Shown: positions 9,627 to 16,652 of the stretch, piece after piece | How positions within the stretch are numbered: position 1 is the first letter of the stretch | Layout of the letters: each line of letters begins with the position of its first letter | NCBI RefSeq assembly: GCF_005671395.1 | Contig: NZ_CP040428.1 | Span: 5,032,185 to 5,096,184, forward strand | DNA length: 64,000 nucleotides | Direction of reading: 5' to 3' | Origin: Jejubacter calystegiae | GTDB taxonomy: Bacteria; Pseudomonadota; Gammaproteobacteria; Enterobacterales; Enterobacteriaceae | Notes under the pieces: generated by a model | Database searches by the model: none | Told to the model about the DNA's origin: nothing | Seen by the model: the letters and a program-made list of their open reading frames with translations, nothing else | Program-made: the position numbers and the translations under genes

Positions 9627-9922
9627 CAGCCGCCCGGCCCCCGGCGGTTATCGGTGCGACGATTAAACAGCGCCAGCACCTTATCGCGTACTTTTTCAGC
9701 GCCAACAAAACCGATAGTGGCCCCAACAAAGGTGACCGAATTACCGGGCAAGCCAAACAGCTCCAGCGAGCCGGCTATCGCCAGGGTCAGAATCCCGCAT
9801 GACAGCGCGCCGGTAACGGTTTTCACTACCGACTTGCCGTCGTAGATGCTCATCAGCGCAGAGATACTGCCCGCCGCCAGCGCGGCATACAGCGATGGAA
9901 GAAAACTGTCTATCCACTTCAT
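9626..9922 (-). CDS. Phage holin
   Basis: 98 aa with three hydrophobic segments (about 8-26, 36-54 and 60-78) and a charged C-terminal tail (EKVRDKVLALFNRRTDNRR), matching class I lambda-family holins. Holins form inner-membrane lesions that release the cytoplasmic endolysin. It overlaps the Rz start by one base. Unusually, it comes after the endolysin and two cargo genes rather than before the endolysin. It lies 275 bp downstream of the hexosaminidase stop, a gap that contains a repeat element. Confidence 0.8.
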   Translation of the reverse strand: MKWIDSFLPSLYAALAAGSISALMSIYDGKSVVKTVTGALSCGILTLAIAGSLELFGLPGNSVTFVGATIGFVGAEKVRDKVLALFNRRTDNRRGPGG

Positions 9923-10062
9923 GGTGTACTCAACTCAACTGCTGCATTAATAATGACGTTATTCAGTCCTATTCGGACCTGAAACTAAAATCAGTAGCAA
10001 ACGCTATTCCAGAATGATGAATACCTTTTCTCGCTGGAGAATTATTTTCAGACCGACCAAAA

Positions 10063-10194
10063 TCTATACTCTAATTAATTCAAGTTGCATCGCGGCGGCA
10101 ACTGAGCGAATCCCCGGTCACATAGTCCGGCTATGTGACCGGAGTGAGCAAAGGCAGCCAACAAAGATGCGGTTTGAAGTATGGCAAGTATATA
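10063..10194. repeat. MITE-like repeat, copy 1
   Basis: About 130 bp with inverted ends: TATACTCTAATTAATTCAAG at the left and TTTGAAGTATGGCAAGTATA at the right. The middle forms a strong hairpin, CCGGTCACATAG against CTATGTGACCGG (10113-10142). A second member with the same ends and the same GAGCGCAGCCAAC/GAGCAAAGGCAGCCAAC block lies at 15320-15456. Elements of this type are scattered in intergenic regions of many enterobacteria. This copy sits between holin and hexosaminidase genes and ends three bases before the latter's stop codon region. The remaining gap, 9923-10062, shows no gene. Confidence 0.72.
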
Positions 10195-10196
10195 AT

Positions 10197-11690
10197 TTAA
10201 AGATGGATCGGTTCCCAGTCGTCAGATAATGCAGTAAACAGGGAATAATCATTAGCCGTATCGCTGGCCCAGCTTTTTTCAGACATTGAGCGAATAGCTA
10301 GTTTGATATCCTGATAAATGATATCTTCTTCCAGGGAATCGCCTCCATCGCACCAGACGCAATATAATGCTCCGACAACCTGACTCAGGTCATCAATAAC
10401 TTGCTGTGCATCAATCCCTTCATTCTTACCGGCAAAGACAAGAGGCGTCCATTCTGTATAAATTTCCTGTGGCTTAGGTTGATAATTACCATGAGAATAA
10501 TACAGATAATTCTGGTTGGCATTAACAACCTGATATCCGCGGGAAATAAAATCCATCACAGGTGCATAGTGATCCAGGTGGATAACCTGTCCGTTAATAG
10601 CAAATCCGATCGTTGCCGACCAGTAACAGATAACGCCATTTTTGTTCGGTTCAACACTCCAGCCATCCCTGAATATTTCATCATTCCAGACACGTGGTTT
10701 CATTCCCTTCCTGATAACCTGATCAGATAGTTCATTCAGATATGTCACCGCATCATCATGAGTTATACCGAAAATCAAAGGCAATAAAGAAACATAAAAT
10801 TCATCTCCACCCAGGTGAAAATCCGGGCAGCCTTCAAAAGCATCCGCCCATTCATTTATAATGTCAGAAACTATCTGCTTCGCCAGAGCACTTTTAATAT
10901 TAAGATTGTTTTTCGTTAAAATACCGGAGGAAATGTCATTATATTTATCGGCATCATGCTCCTGAAGCTTATCGATAATGTTTGCCATATGTCCCGGGCT
11001 GTCAAACTCAGGAATAACACTGATGCATCGTTCCTTTGCATATTGAATAATTTCCAGAATATCATTTTTTGTAAGTACGGATGGCGTTTCGAAGTCCACA
11101 CCATACTTATCTTTATCGACAGAAGTTTCAAGTCTGAACCCTTCATTATCGGAAAGATGTAGCTGCAAAACGTTCAGCTTCAGTGCAGCCATATGCTCAA
11201 TCAGTTTTTTAACCCATGCAACTGGAAAATACTTTCTGGCAACATCCAGCAGCAGCCCCCTCTCCTTCACCAACGAATAATCATGAATATTTCCCACAGG
11301 GATAGTGCCGGTACGCTGAGCAAATTGTAAGACAGTTCGTGTTGCGAAAAAAATGCCAGAAACAGTGGGTGAAGCGATTCGTAGTTCATCAGGCATCACA
11401 TCAATATAATGCTCATCAAAATACCCTGATGCATTTTCAGAATTAATCTCGACGATAATACAACCAGCTTGCTCAACAGGTTTATCATAAGTCAATGTCA
11501 ACGCCTTACCGGTGAGTAACTTGAACTCCTCAATAAATACAGCAAGTTTACTCTCCAGATCGGGAATCTGGTTTTCATTAGATATATAGATAGTTGTTAA
11601 TTTATTTAACGATAACGAAGCATCTGCTACAGTCGAATATTCTTTAATTGAGGGAATAATTGAATTTTCAGGAAATTTAACGTCAGGCAT
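10197..11690 (-). CDS. Glycoside hydrolase family 20, beta-N-acetylhexosaminidase-like
   Basis: 497 aa. I start at ATG 11690 because GGAGG lies eight bases upstream; an ATG six codons earlier has no such site. Residues about 30-135 look like the GH20 N-terminal alpha/beta domain. The (beta/alpha)8 barrel follows with RGLLLDVARKYF, LQLHLSDNEGFRLE, VIPEFDSPGHM and FHLGGDEFY, the last holding the Asp-Glu catalytic pair of substrate-assisted GH20 enzymes. There is no signal peptide. It would remove terminal GlcNAc or GalNAc from a glycan; the substrate is not evident. It sits inside a phage lysis cassette, is AT-rich compared with the lysis genes, and follows the esterase by 107 bp. Presumed moron cargo expressed with late genes. 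Confidence 0.85.
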   Translation of the reverse strand: MPDVKFPENSIIPSIKEYSTVADASLSLNKLTTIYISNENQIPDLESKLAVFIEEFKLLTGKALTLTYDKPVEQAGCIIVEINSENASGYFDEHYIDVMPDELRIASPTVSGIFFATRTVLQFAQRTGTIPVGNIHDYSLVKERGLLLDVARKYFPVAWVKKLIEHMAALKLNVLQLHLSDNEGFRLETSVDKDKYGVDFETPSVLTKNDILEIIQYAKERCISVIPEFDSPGHMANIIDKLQEHDADKYNDISSGILTKNNLNIKSALAKQIVSDIINEWADAFEGCPDFHLGGDEFYVSLLPLIFGITHDDAVTYLNELSDQVIRKGMKPRVWNDEIFRDGWSVEPNKNGVICYWSATIGFAINGQVIHLDHYAPVMDFISRGYQVVNANQNYLYYSHGNYQPKPQEIYTEWTPLVFAGKNEGIDAQQVIDDLSQVVGALYCVWCDGGDSLEEDIIYQDIKLAIRSMSEKSWASDTANDYSLFTALSDDWEPIHL

Positions 11691-11797
11691 ACAGCCTCCA
11701 TTCATCATTACACTTCTACTGAATATTAAAAAGGAATAGATCCTTTCTCTTGTTCTATATCGGGCAAACAGAATTACACGCCAGATTTCAACAACAG

Positions 11798-12571
11798 CTA
11801 CAGCCCGTCGGCCTGGGGCTGTTGACCAGCAATAATATTCGCGATCTTCGCGTAATCCTTAGGAACACCTCCATGACGGCGGCCGGGTAGAAAACTGAAA
11901 CTGCATCGCTGTTCGTTACCGATTAGCCTCATTGCCAGGTTACGGGTCCGCAGGCGAGGATCCGCATTAATTCGCTCTATCCGTTCCCTGTCCGACTCAC
12001 CGTTTTCAGGGTGAACTTTTTCTTCATACTCCCCAATAATCAGGCTCAGAAGATTAATATCTTTATCAAGAACCAAATCCCCCTCCGGAACGAGAATGCC
12101 ATCGCCCCACCATATCGAAGGACTGGCAGAGACATAATTCTGGAATGCGTTACCGTGGTTAAACAAGGTATACAGAACAAAATGTCCACCATATGAATGC
12201 CCGGCCAGTGTCTGTTTACCGGTATCTATTGCATAAGCAGACTCAACCCAGGGTTTAACCTGCGTGGCGATAAAATCGTAGAACGCTTCAGCCCCACCGC
12301 CACCTTCATATTCAGCACCTTCCGCCGGAATCGTATAATCGCGGGTTCGTGCCGCCTGAACATCCACACCTTCCGGATAACCTATCCCGACATATAATAT
12401 TGCAGCGCCATCAGACTCATTGTTATTCTGAATCATCACATCGAACTGCATACTGGGGTCGAGGAAATAAAGTGGATGAAATAATTCTGGTTCAGTGACC
12501 TGTTCTTTATAGGCTATATAAAGTCGATAGCGATGACCATGATGCTCAAAGTCTTTTGTATCAAGTATCAT
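11798..12571 (-). CDS. Alpha/beta-hydrolase esterase, IroE/Fes-like fold
   Basis: 257 aa with the nucleophile elbow AGHSYGGHF (Ser at about residue 129) and the downstream GRRHGG region supplying a likely catalytic His. N-terminal RLYIAY...YFLD matches the putative-esterase/IroE group (PF00756-like). There is no signal peptide, unlike IroE. A good AGAGGAG site precedes the ATG, and the start is only 14 bp after the lysozyme stop, so it is translated from the same late transcript. Enterobactin-type substrates are unlikely in this setting; a deacetylase or ester hydrolase acting on a cell-surface glycan together with the next gene is a guess. Base composition is AT-rich. Confidence 0.75.
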   Translation of the reverse strand: MILDTKDFEHHGHRYRLYIAYKEQVTEPELFHPLYFLDPSMQFDVMIQNNNESDGAAILYVGIGYPEGVDVQAARTRDYTIPAEGAEYEGGGGAEAFYDFIATQVKPWVESAYAIDTGKQTLAGHSYGGHFVLYTLFNHGNAFQNYVSASPSIWWGDGILVPEGDLVLDKDINLLSLIIGEYEEKVHPENGESDRERIERINADPRLRTRNLAMRLIGNEQRCSFSFLPGRRHGGVPKDYAKIANIIAGQQPQADGL

Positions 12572-12585
12572 ACCGTTACTCCTCT

Positions 12586-13041
12586 TTATGGTGCTGCTAA
12601 AAACAGCGTTTTCTCCGCTCTGCGCCGTCTTTCCAGACCTGGCATTACCTTGCCATCAGCGTGAACCCAGCGCAGGAATTGATCCGCAGCGCCCTGGTAA
12701 TTACCGCCGTTCAGCTTCTGAAGCAGCGTAGAGGTGGAAAAAGCGCGAGTGCCGATATTCCAGGTCAGACTGACCAGAGCATCGAACTGATTCTGAGTCA
12801 GCCGTACCCGAATCAGCCGGTTCAGGGCCTGTTCGTAGCTGACGATGCCGCAACGCAGCAGCTGTTCCGCTTTCTGTTTAGTGATGACCATCTCCGGATG
12901 TACCGCAACGCCATCCACGGGGCGAGTCCATCCATAACCAATGGTCCATGGCGCCCCGCCAGTGGCGGGGTCCGGGTACGCTTTCAGGCTGCATCCTTCA
13001 AAACGCTTAATCAGCGCCAGCCCTTTATCACTGATATTCAT
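12586..13041 (-). CDS. Phage endolysin, GH24 lysozyme
   Basis: 151-aa muramidase of the T4/P22 lysozyme family. The catalytic Glu is in LIKRFEGCSLKAYPDP and the conserved TIGYGWT follows; C-terminal RRRRAEKTLFL is typical. No N-terminal hydrophobic signal-anchor is present, so it is a canonical cytoplasmic endolysin that needs a holin for release. It is the first gene after the tandem repeat array, 65 bp beyond its last terminator. In most lambdoid phages the holin comes first; here the endolysin leads and the holin lies 2.7 kb downstream behind two cargo genes. Confidence 0.92.
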   Translation of the reverse strand: MNISDKGLALIKRFEGCSLKAYPDPATGGAPWTIGYGWTRPVDGVAVHPEMVITKQKAEQLLRCGIVSYEQALNRLIRVRLTQNQFDALVSLTWNIGTRAFSTSTLLQKLNGGNYQGAADQFLRWVHADGKVMPGLERRRRAEKTLFLAAP

Positions 13042-13102
13042 TAATCACTCCTGACTTTATTGGCCTGCGGCCGAAAACAGCGGGAGTCATTAATGCGCAA
13101 AT

Positions 13103-13126
13103 AAAAAAAGCCACCCGAAGGTAGCC
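13103..13126 (-). terminator. Intrinsic terminator of repeat unit 1
   Basis: On the minus strand GGCTACC-TTCG-GGTGGC is followed by seven T. It is the last of the terminators in the array and lies just upstream of the lysozyme gene, so late transcription must pass it to reach the lysis genes. Confidence 0.85.
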
Positions 13127-13241
13127 TTTATATTTACAGCATAATAAAAAAATGCAGCATTTTTGTTTATTACTCTGCGATTTTTATCAGACTAGCATCT
13201 GTTTTGCGGGCCGCGCAAGTCCTTATTTTATCATTTTCCTG

Positions 13242-13272
13242 AAAAACAAAAAGGCACCTTAATTAAGGTACC
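13242..13272 (-). terminator. Intrinsic terminator of repeat unit 2
   Basis: GGTACCTTAATTAAGGTGCC on the minus strand, a near-perfect hairpin, followed by TTTTTGTTTTT. Confidence 0.88.
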
Positions 13273-13350
13273 TGAATACGTATTTCACGATTTTTATCAG
13301 GCTAGCACCGGTTTTGCGGGCCGCACAAGTCCTTATTTGATACTTTATCG

Positions 13351-13381
13351 AAAAATAAAAAAGCGCCTTAATTAAGGCGCC
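13351..13381 (-). terminator. Intrinsic terminator of repeat unit 3
   Basis: GGCGCCTTAATTAAGGCGC on the minus strand followed by TTTTTTATTTTT. The loop TTAATTAA is identical to that of unit 2, whereas the stems differ by compensating changes, which suggests selection for the hairpin. Confidence 0.9.
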
Positions 13382-13566
13382 GTAATATGTATTTCGCGAT
13401 TTTTATCAGGCTAGCAGCAACTTTACGGGCCGCGCAACCCCTTAATGCAATTTATTTTTTGGTTTTCGAAAAACACCACTACAGTCACCCTGAACAATAC
13501 TTTTTTATTTTTATCAGGCTAGCACTCAATTTGCGGGCCGCACAAGATATTATTTTTTCTTTTTAT

Positions 13567-13595
13567 AAAAAGAAAAGGCGCCCAGCATGGCGCCT
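13567..13595 (-). terminator. Intrinsic terminator directly after Q
   Basis: GGCGCC-ATGCTG-GGCGCC on the minus strand followed by TTTTCTTTTT, 77 bp after the Q stop codon. It would end the early Q transcript before the repeat array. Confidence 0.88.
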
Positions 13596-13671
13596 CATCA
13601 ATATTTATTTTGACGATAGTCATCAGTCTGAATAATTCAATCCAGAGAAGTAATCTTTATTTAATTCACTT

Positions 13672-14100
13672 TTATGCCAGCATTCTCATCCGCCGGACAT
13701 TCATTTCGGGAATCACTCGCTGGAATTCCACTTCGGGATCCATTTCGAGTCGAATATCCGACATACTCAGGCAGCCATCAATAAACCCTTCCGCCACCTG
13801 CATCTGTACCCGTACCGTTTTTTCATCCTGTTTAAGCATTTTTGCCAGCGTTCGTTTGGGAACGCCGTAAACATAGTGCGCCATCAGGAGATCGAACTCT
13901 CCGCTCTGGCGGGTCTGGCGCAGCCTTGAGATACAGGCATCGATGGCCAGACCATCATCATCACTACAGTTGGGACGGTTAGAGCGCCGGGTTGCCACCA
14001 GTCCCTTAAAGCCAGCCGCTACCGGCGACCAGTCCAGCCCGCTGTTATCCCTGGCAGCCCAGCCACCCCAACGTTCAAGTACCTGCTGAATATTGCGCAT
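13672..14100 (-). CDS. Phage late-gene antiterminator Q-like protein
   Basis: 142 aa. The N-terminus MRNIQQVLERWGGWAARDNSG and the segment SPVAAGFKGLV followed by CSDDDGLAI match the short Q proteins of the phage 21/Qin type, and the C-terminal IDGCLSMSDIRLEMD is also typical. The middle (PKRTLAKMLKQDEKTVRVQMQVAEG) is a helix-turn-helix-like segment. Q proteins bind at the late promoter and load onto paused RNA polymerase so that it ignores downstream terminators. Here the sequence directly downstream holds four promoter/terminator-like repeats before the lysis genes. The gene is divergent from the S24 repressor; no early-phage genes intervene. Confidence 0.85.
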   Translation of the reverse strand: MRNIQQVLERWGGWAARDNSGLDWSPVAAGFKGLVATRRSNRPNCSDDDGLAIDACISRLRQTRQSGEFDLLMAHYVYGVPKRTLAKMLKQDEKTVRVQMQVAEGFIDGCLSMSDIRLEMDPEVEFQRVIPEMNVRRMRMLA

Positions 14101-14185
14101 TATGCCTCCTCCACGTCAGAAAACTCTGCCCCTACGTTGCGTTACTACACCACGTAAAATCCGATTTCGTATAGCCACAATGCGA

Positions 14186-14209
14186 AGATTATACGAAAAC
14201 GCATAATCT
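14186..14209. promoter_or_regulatory. 24-bp palindromic operator candidate between Q and repressor
   Basis: AGATTATACG-AAAA-CGCATAATCT is an inverted repeat with one mismatched pair per arm, centred in the 188-bp divergent region. Related half-sites occur nearby (ATTTCGTAT at 14164-14172 and AATTATGCATTA near 14249). It is the obvious binding site for the adjacent repressor and would allow it to control Q directly. Inferred from symmetry and position. Confidence 0.55.
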
Positions 14210-14288
14210 GTCTACCATAGTTCCCTTGAAGATCGCAATATTCTATGCAATTATGCATTAAAGCATTTTCAGGAGGCGGGAGAAGGAG

Positions 14289-14963
14289 ATGGGACAGGCC
14301 GCAGATATTCTGCAAAAAAACATTAAATATCTGATGGATAAGTCTGGGGTTGCCAGCGTCAGCGAACTGGCGCGCCAGCTCAGAATGCAGCAGTCCACGC
14401 TGCACCGGATGCTGACCGGCGAGGTACGGGACCCGAAATACACCACGCTTAGCAATATCGCCGCCTTCTTTCAGGTATCGCCCATCGATCTTATCGAGCG
14501 CGACCTGCAACAGGAAGGCCCTCACAGCGACTCACTGGCTCACCAGGCCTGGCAGTTCCACTCCCGCGGCGTACCGGTACTGGGCAATACCCAACTGGGT
14601 CACGGCGGTTACTGGAGCGATATGGAGTATCCGGTCGGCAGCGGCGATGGCTATCTGCGCTGGCCTTCCAGCGACGACGATGTCTATGCCCTGAAATGCG
14701 TTGGGGATTCGATGATGCCGCGTATTAAAGAGGGAGAGTTCGTGATTATCGAGCCCAATCACAGCTATCATCCGGGCGATGAGGTGCTGGTGGTGACTCA
14801 CGGCGGCGAAGTGATGGTAAAAACCTTCCTGTTCGAGCGTGACGGCTACTATCACCTGCTGCCGGTCAATGAGGATCATGCGCCGATCCGTCTGGCCAGC
14901 ATCGACGTGGCGAAGATCCAGTACGTGGCCGGTATTGCCAAATCCACGCTGTGGATGCCGTAA
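14289..14963 (+). CDS. S24 (LexA/CI-like) phage-type repressor
   Basis: 224 aa. Residues about 1-66 form a Cro/CI-type HTH (SVSELARQLRMQQSTLHRMLTG). Residues about 105-215 are a LexA-fold S24 peptidase domain: the catalytic Ser is in CVGDSMMPRIKEGE and the catalytic Lys in GEVMVKTF. The usual Ala-Gly cleavage pair seems replaced by Gly-Gly in LGHGGYW, as in some phage relatives, so RecA-stimulated self-cleavage is likely but not certain. It faces away from Q across a palindrome. Being paired straight with Q, with no N, Cro, O or P genes, it resembles regulators of compact bacteriocin or satellite loci. It is the last island gene before yfhL. Confidence 0.85.
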   Translation: MGQAADILQKNIKYLMDKSGVASVSELARQLRMQQSTLHRMLTGEVRDPKYTTLSNIAAFFQVSPIDLIERDLQQEGPHSDSLAHQAWQFHSRGVPVLGNTQLGHGGYWSDMEYPVGSGDGYLRWPSSDDDVYALKCVGDSMMPRIKEGEFVIIEPNHSYHPGDEVLVVTHGGEVMVKTFLFERDGYYHLLPVNEDHAPIRLASIDVAKIQYVAGIAKSTLWMP

Positions 14964-14993
14964 CAATGCATTAACGCATAAAATCCCTTTCCC

Positions 14994-15012
14994 GGCGCTG
15001 GTTTTCAGCGCC
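14994..15012 (+). terminator. GC-rich hairpin after the S24 repressor
   Basis: GGCGCTG-GTTTT-CAGCGCC lies 30 bp after the repressor stop codon. No T-tract follows, so termination would need help; it may instead mark the edge of the inserted block. A TATAAT at 15021-15026 immediately downstream is the likely -10 of yfhL. Confidence 0.45.
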
Positions 15013-15059
15013 CGGCGGCGTATAATAGCCGCCCGTTTCAGCCGTAGAGAGTCTGCCCC

Positions 15060-15329
15060 ATGGCGCTGCTTATCACGAAAAAATGCATCAACTGCGATAT
15101 GTGCGAGCCGGAGTGCCCGAACGAAGCGATTTCCATGGGGGAGAGTATTTACGAGATCAACAGCGATCGCTGTACCGAGTGCATCGGCCATTATGAGACG
15201 CCGACCTGCCAGAAGGTGTGTCCGATCCCCAATACCATTGTGAAAGATCCGGCGCACGTCGAAGATGAGGAGCAGCTGTGGGATAAGTTTGTGCTGCTCC
15301 ATCATGCAGATAAAATATCTATACCCTAA
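15060..15329 (+). CDS. yfhL: 4Fe-4S ferredoxin YfhL
   Basis: 89-aa ferredoxin with two cluster motifs: CINCDMCEPECP and CTECIGHYETPTCQKVCP. The eight-residue insertion between the second and third Cys of the second motif and the C-terminal extension are typical of Alvin-type (Chromatium) 2[4Fe-4S] ferredoxins with very low potential. In E. coli YfhL has been linked to tRNA modification and redox enzymes; its partner cannot be read from this context. It resumes the conserved gene order on the right side of the island. A -10 TATAAT lies at 15021-15026. Confidence 0.93.
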   Translation: MALLITKKCINCDMCEPECPNEAISMGESIYEINSDRCTECIGHYETPTCQKVCPIPNTIVKDPAHVEDEEQLWDKFVLLHHADKISIP

Positions 15330-15456
15330 ATAATTCGAGTTGCAGGACATATCTATATGAACGTGCTTCAGCACGGCCCCGAAGGGGCGAGGCCCATGGA
15401 TGGGCCGAATAGCTGAGCGCAGCCAACACACCTGCAGCTCGAAGAATGACGGGTAT
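15320..15456. repeat. MITE-like repeat, copy 2
   Basis: 137 bp with inverted ends TATACCCTAAATAATTCGAG and CTCGAAGAATGACGGGTAT. The interior has three small perfect hairpins in a row: CGTGCT/AGCACG, CCCC/GGGG and GGCCCAT/ATGGGCC. It fills the whole gap between the convergent yfhL and acpS and its last base abuts the acpS stop codon, so it may act as a bidirectional 3' structure. Same family as 10063-10194. Confidence 0.75.
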
Positions 15457-15836
15457 TAGTTTTCGATAATCACCGTCGCACAGGCATAACGACGCTCATC
15501 CGCCAGCGAAACGTGCACCGCCGTCACGCCCATCTGAATAGCCAGCGCCTGGGCCGCGCCGTGAAAGCGCAGCTGCGGTTTGCCCATCTCATCGTTAAAG
15601 ACTTCGAACTGGGCAAAAGCCAGACCGTTGCGGATGCCGGTACCGAACGCCTTGGCCGCCGCCTCTTTTACCGCGAAGCGTTTGGCAAGATAGCGCACCG
15701 GCTGCTGATGGGCCTGATACTGCGCCCACTCGCCATCGCTGAGCACCCTTCTCGCCAGACGTTCGCCGGAACGCTCGATCACCGCCTCGATACGCGCGAT
15801 TTCGACGATATCGGTACCAAGCCCCAGCACCGCCAT
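15456..15836 (-). CDS. acpS: Holo-[acyl-carrier-protein] synthase
   Basis: Transfers 4'-phosphopantetheine from CoA to apo-ACP, essential for fatty acid synthesis. 126 aa, the family length, with [13 protein letters not shown] at the N-terminus (Mg-binding Asp) and [15 protein letters not shown] (conserved Glu and Lys). Its start overlaps the pdxJ stop by one base, the conserved pdxJ-acpS coupling. Confidence 0.96.
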   Translation of the reverse strand: MAVLGLGTDIVEIARIEAVIERSGERLARRVLSDGEWAQYQAHQQPVRYLAKRFAVKEAAAKAFGTGIRNGLAFAQFEVFNDEMGKPQLRFHGAAQALAIQMGVTAVHVSLADERRYACATVIIEN

Positions 15837-16567
15837 TAGCCGCGTGCTTCCAGCATCAGGCGTTTCATTTCAGCCACCGCTTCGTTCAGGCCGCTCATGA
15901 CCGCCCGCCCGATTATCGAATGACCGATATTCAGCTCGTGCATTTCCGGCAGCGCCGCAATGGGCTTCACGTTGTGATAGGTCAGACCGTGACCGGCGTT
16001 GACCCGGATGCCCTTGTGCGCCGCGTAGCGCGCGGCCTGAGCGATACGCGCCAGCTCCCGTTCCCGGGCAGCGTCATCCGGCGCATCGGCATAAGCGCCG
16101 GTGTGGATTTCAATGTAAGGGGCGCCCGCCGCAACGGCCGCATCAATCTGCTGCTCTTCGGGGTCGATAAACAGGGAAACCTGAATACCGGCATCCGCCA
16201 GACGCTTGCAGGCCGCACCCACTTTTTCCGCCTGACCGGCAACGTCCAGACCGCCTTCGGTGGTCACCTCCTGACGCTTTTCCGGCACCAGACAGCAGAA
16301 GTGGGGACGCAGTTCACAGGCGATAGCCACCATTTCATCGGTGACCGCCATCTCCAGATTCATACGGGTTTGAAGGGTTTGGCGCAGCAGACGCACGTCA
16401 CGGTCGGTGATGTGGCGACGATCTTCACGCAGATGTACGGTGATCCCATCCGCCCCCGCCTGCTCAGCGATAAACGCCGCCTGAACCGGATCCGGATAGC
16501 AGGTACCACGTGCGTTACGCAGCGTGGCGATATGGTCGATATTGACCCCTAACAGTAATTCAGCCAT
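15836..16567 (-). CDS. pdxJ: Pyridoxine 5'-phosphate synthase
   Basis: Condenses 3-amino-1-hydroxyacetone phosphate with deoxyxylulose-5-phosphate to form pyridoxine 5'-phosphate, last step of de novo vitamin B6 synthesis. 243 aa with the PdxJ signatures [18 protein letters not shown] at the N-terminus, [13 protein letters not shown] and [12 protein letters not shown]. Lies in the recO-pdxJ-acpS order; 85 bp separate it from recO. Confidence 0.97.
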   Translation of the reverse strand: MAELLLGVNIDHIATLRNARGTCYPDPVQAAFIAEQAGADGITVHLREDRRHITDRDVRLLRQTLQTRMNLEMAVTDEMVAIACELRPHFCCLVPEKRQEVTTEGGLDVAGQAEKVGAACKRLADAGIQVSLFIDPEEQQIDAAVAAGAPYIEIHTGAYADAPDDAARERELARIAQAARYAAHKGIRVNAGHGLTYHNVKPIAALPEMHELNIGHSIIGRAVMSGLNEAVAEMKRLMLEARG

Positions 16568-16652
16568 GAACTTGCCTTACGTAGTCGCCTGACGGGACAG
16601 GCGTAAAATCGATTTTCAGTATCAGCAGTTTACACCGCGATATCGCCGCGGG

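Larger units (their letters stand above)
13103..13595 (-). repeat. Tandem array of four ~109-bp promoter/terminator-like units
   Basis: Four copies of a ~50-bp core lie at 13178-13230, 13288-13339, 13397-13447 and 13506-13550, spaced 110, 109 and 109 bp. On the minus strand the core reads CTTGYGCGGCCCGYAAA, about six variable bases, then TGCTAGYCTGATAAAAAT. It can be read as a -35 (TTGYGC), an invariant 18-bp spacer and an extended -10 (TGCTAGYCT). Downstream of cores 2, 3 and 1 are clear intrinsic terminators (13242-13272, 13351-13381, 13103-13126); that of core 4 seems decayed. A further terminator at 13567-13595 precedes the array. It sits between Q and the lysis genes, where lambdoid phages keep one late promoter and its terminator. 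No gene is visible in 13042-13671. Confidence 0.8.

Noticed and set aside
13103-13595. CRISPR array
   Set aside because: Repeats are ~50 bp, imperfect, with a 109-bp period that includes conserved terminators rather than unique spacers, and there are no cas genes.
13387-13635. Plus-strand protein with repeated FIRLA-x-x-LRAAQ peptide
   Set aside because: The repetition is the shadow of the DNA repeat; there is no ribosome site, and the hairpins and T-tracts make sense only on the minus strand.
7900-14963. Intact prophage
   Set aside because: No integrase, attachment sites, replication or head genes, and the sheath gene is broken.
10063-15456. Composite transposon bounded by the two MITE-like repeats
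   Set aside because: The copies are short, diverged, contain no transposase, and the segment between them is phage-derived plus the core gene yfhL.
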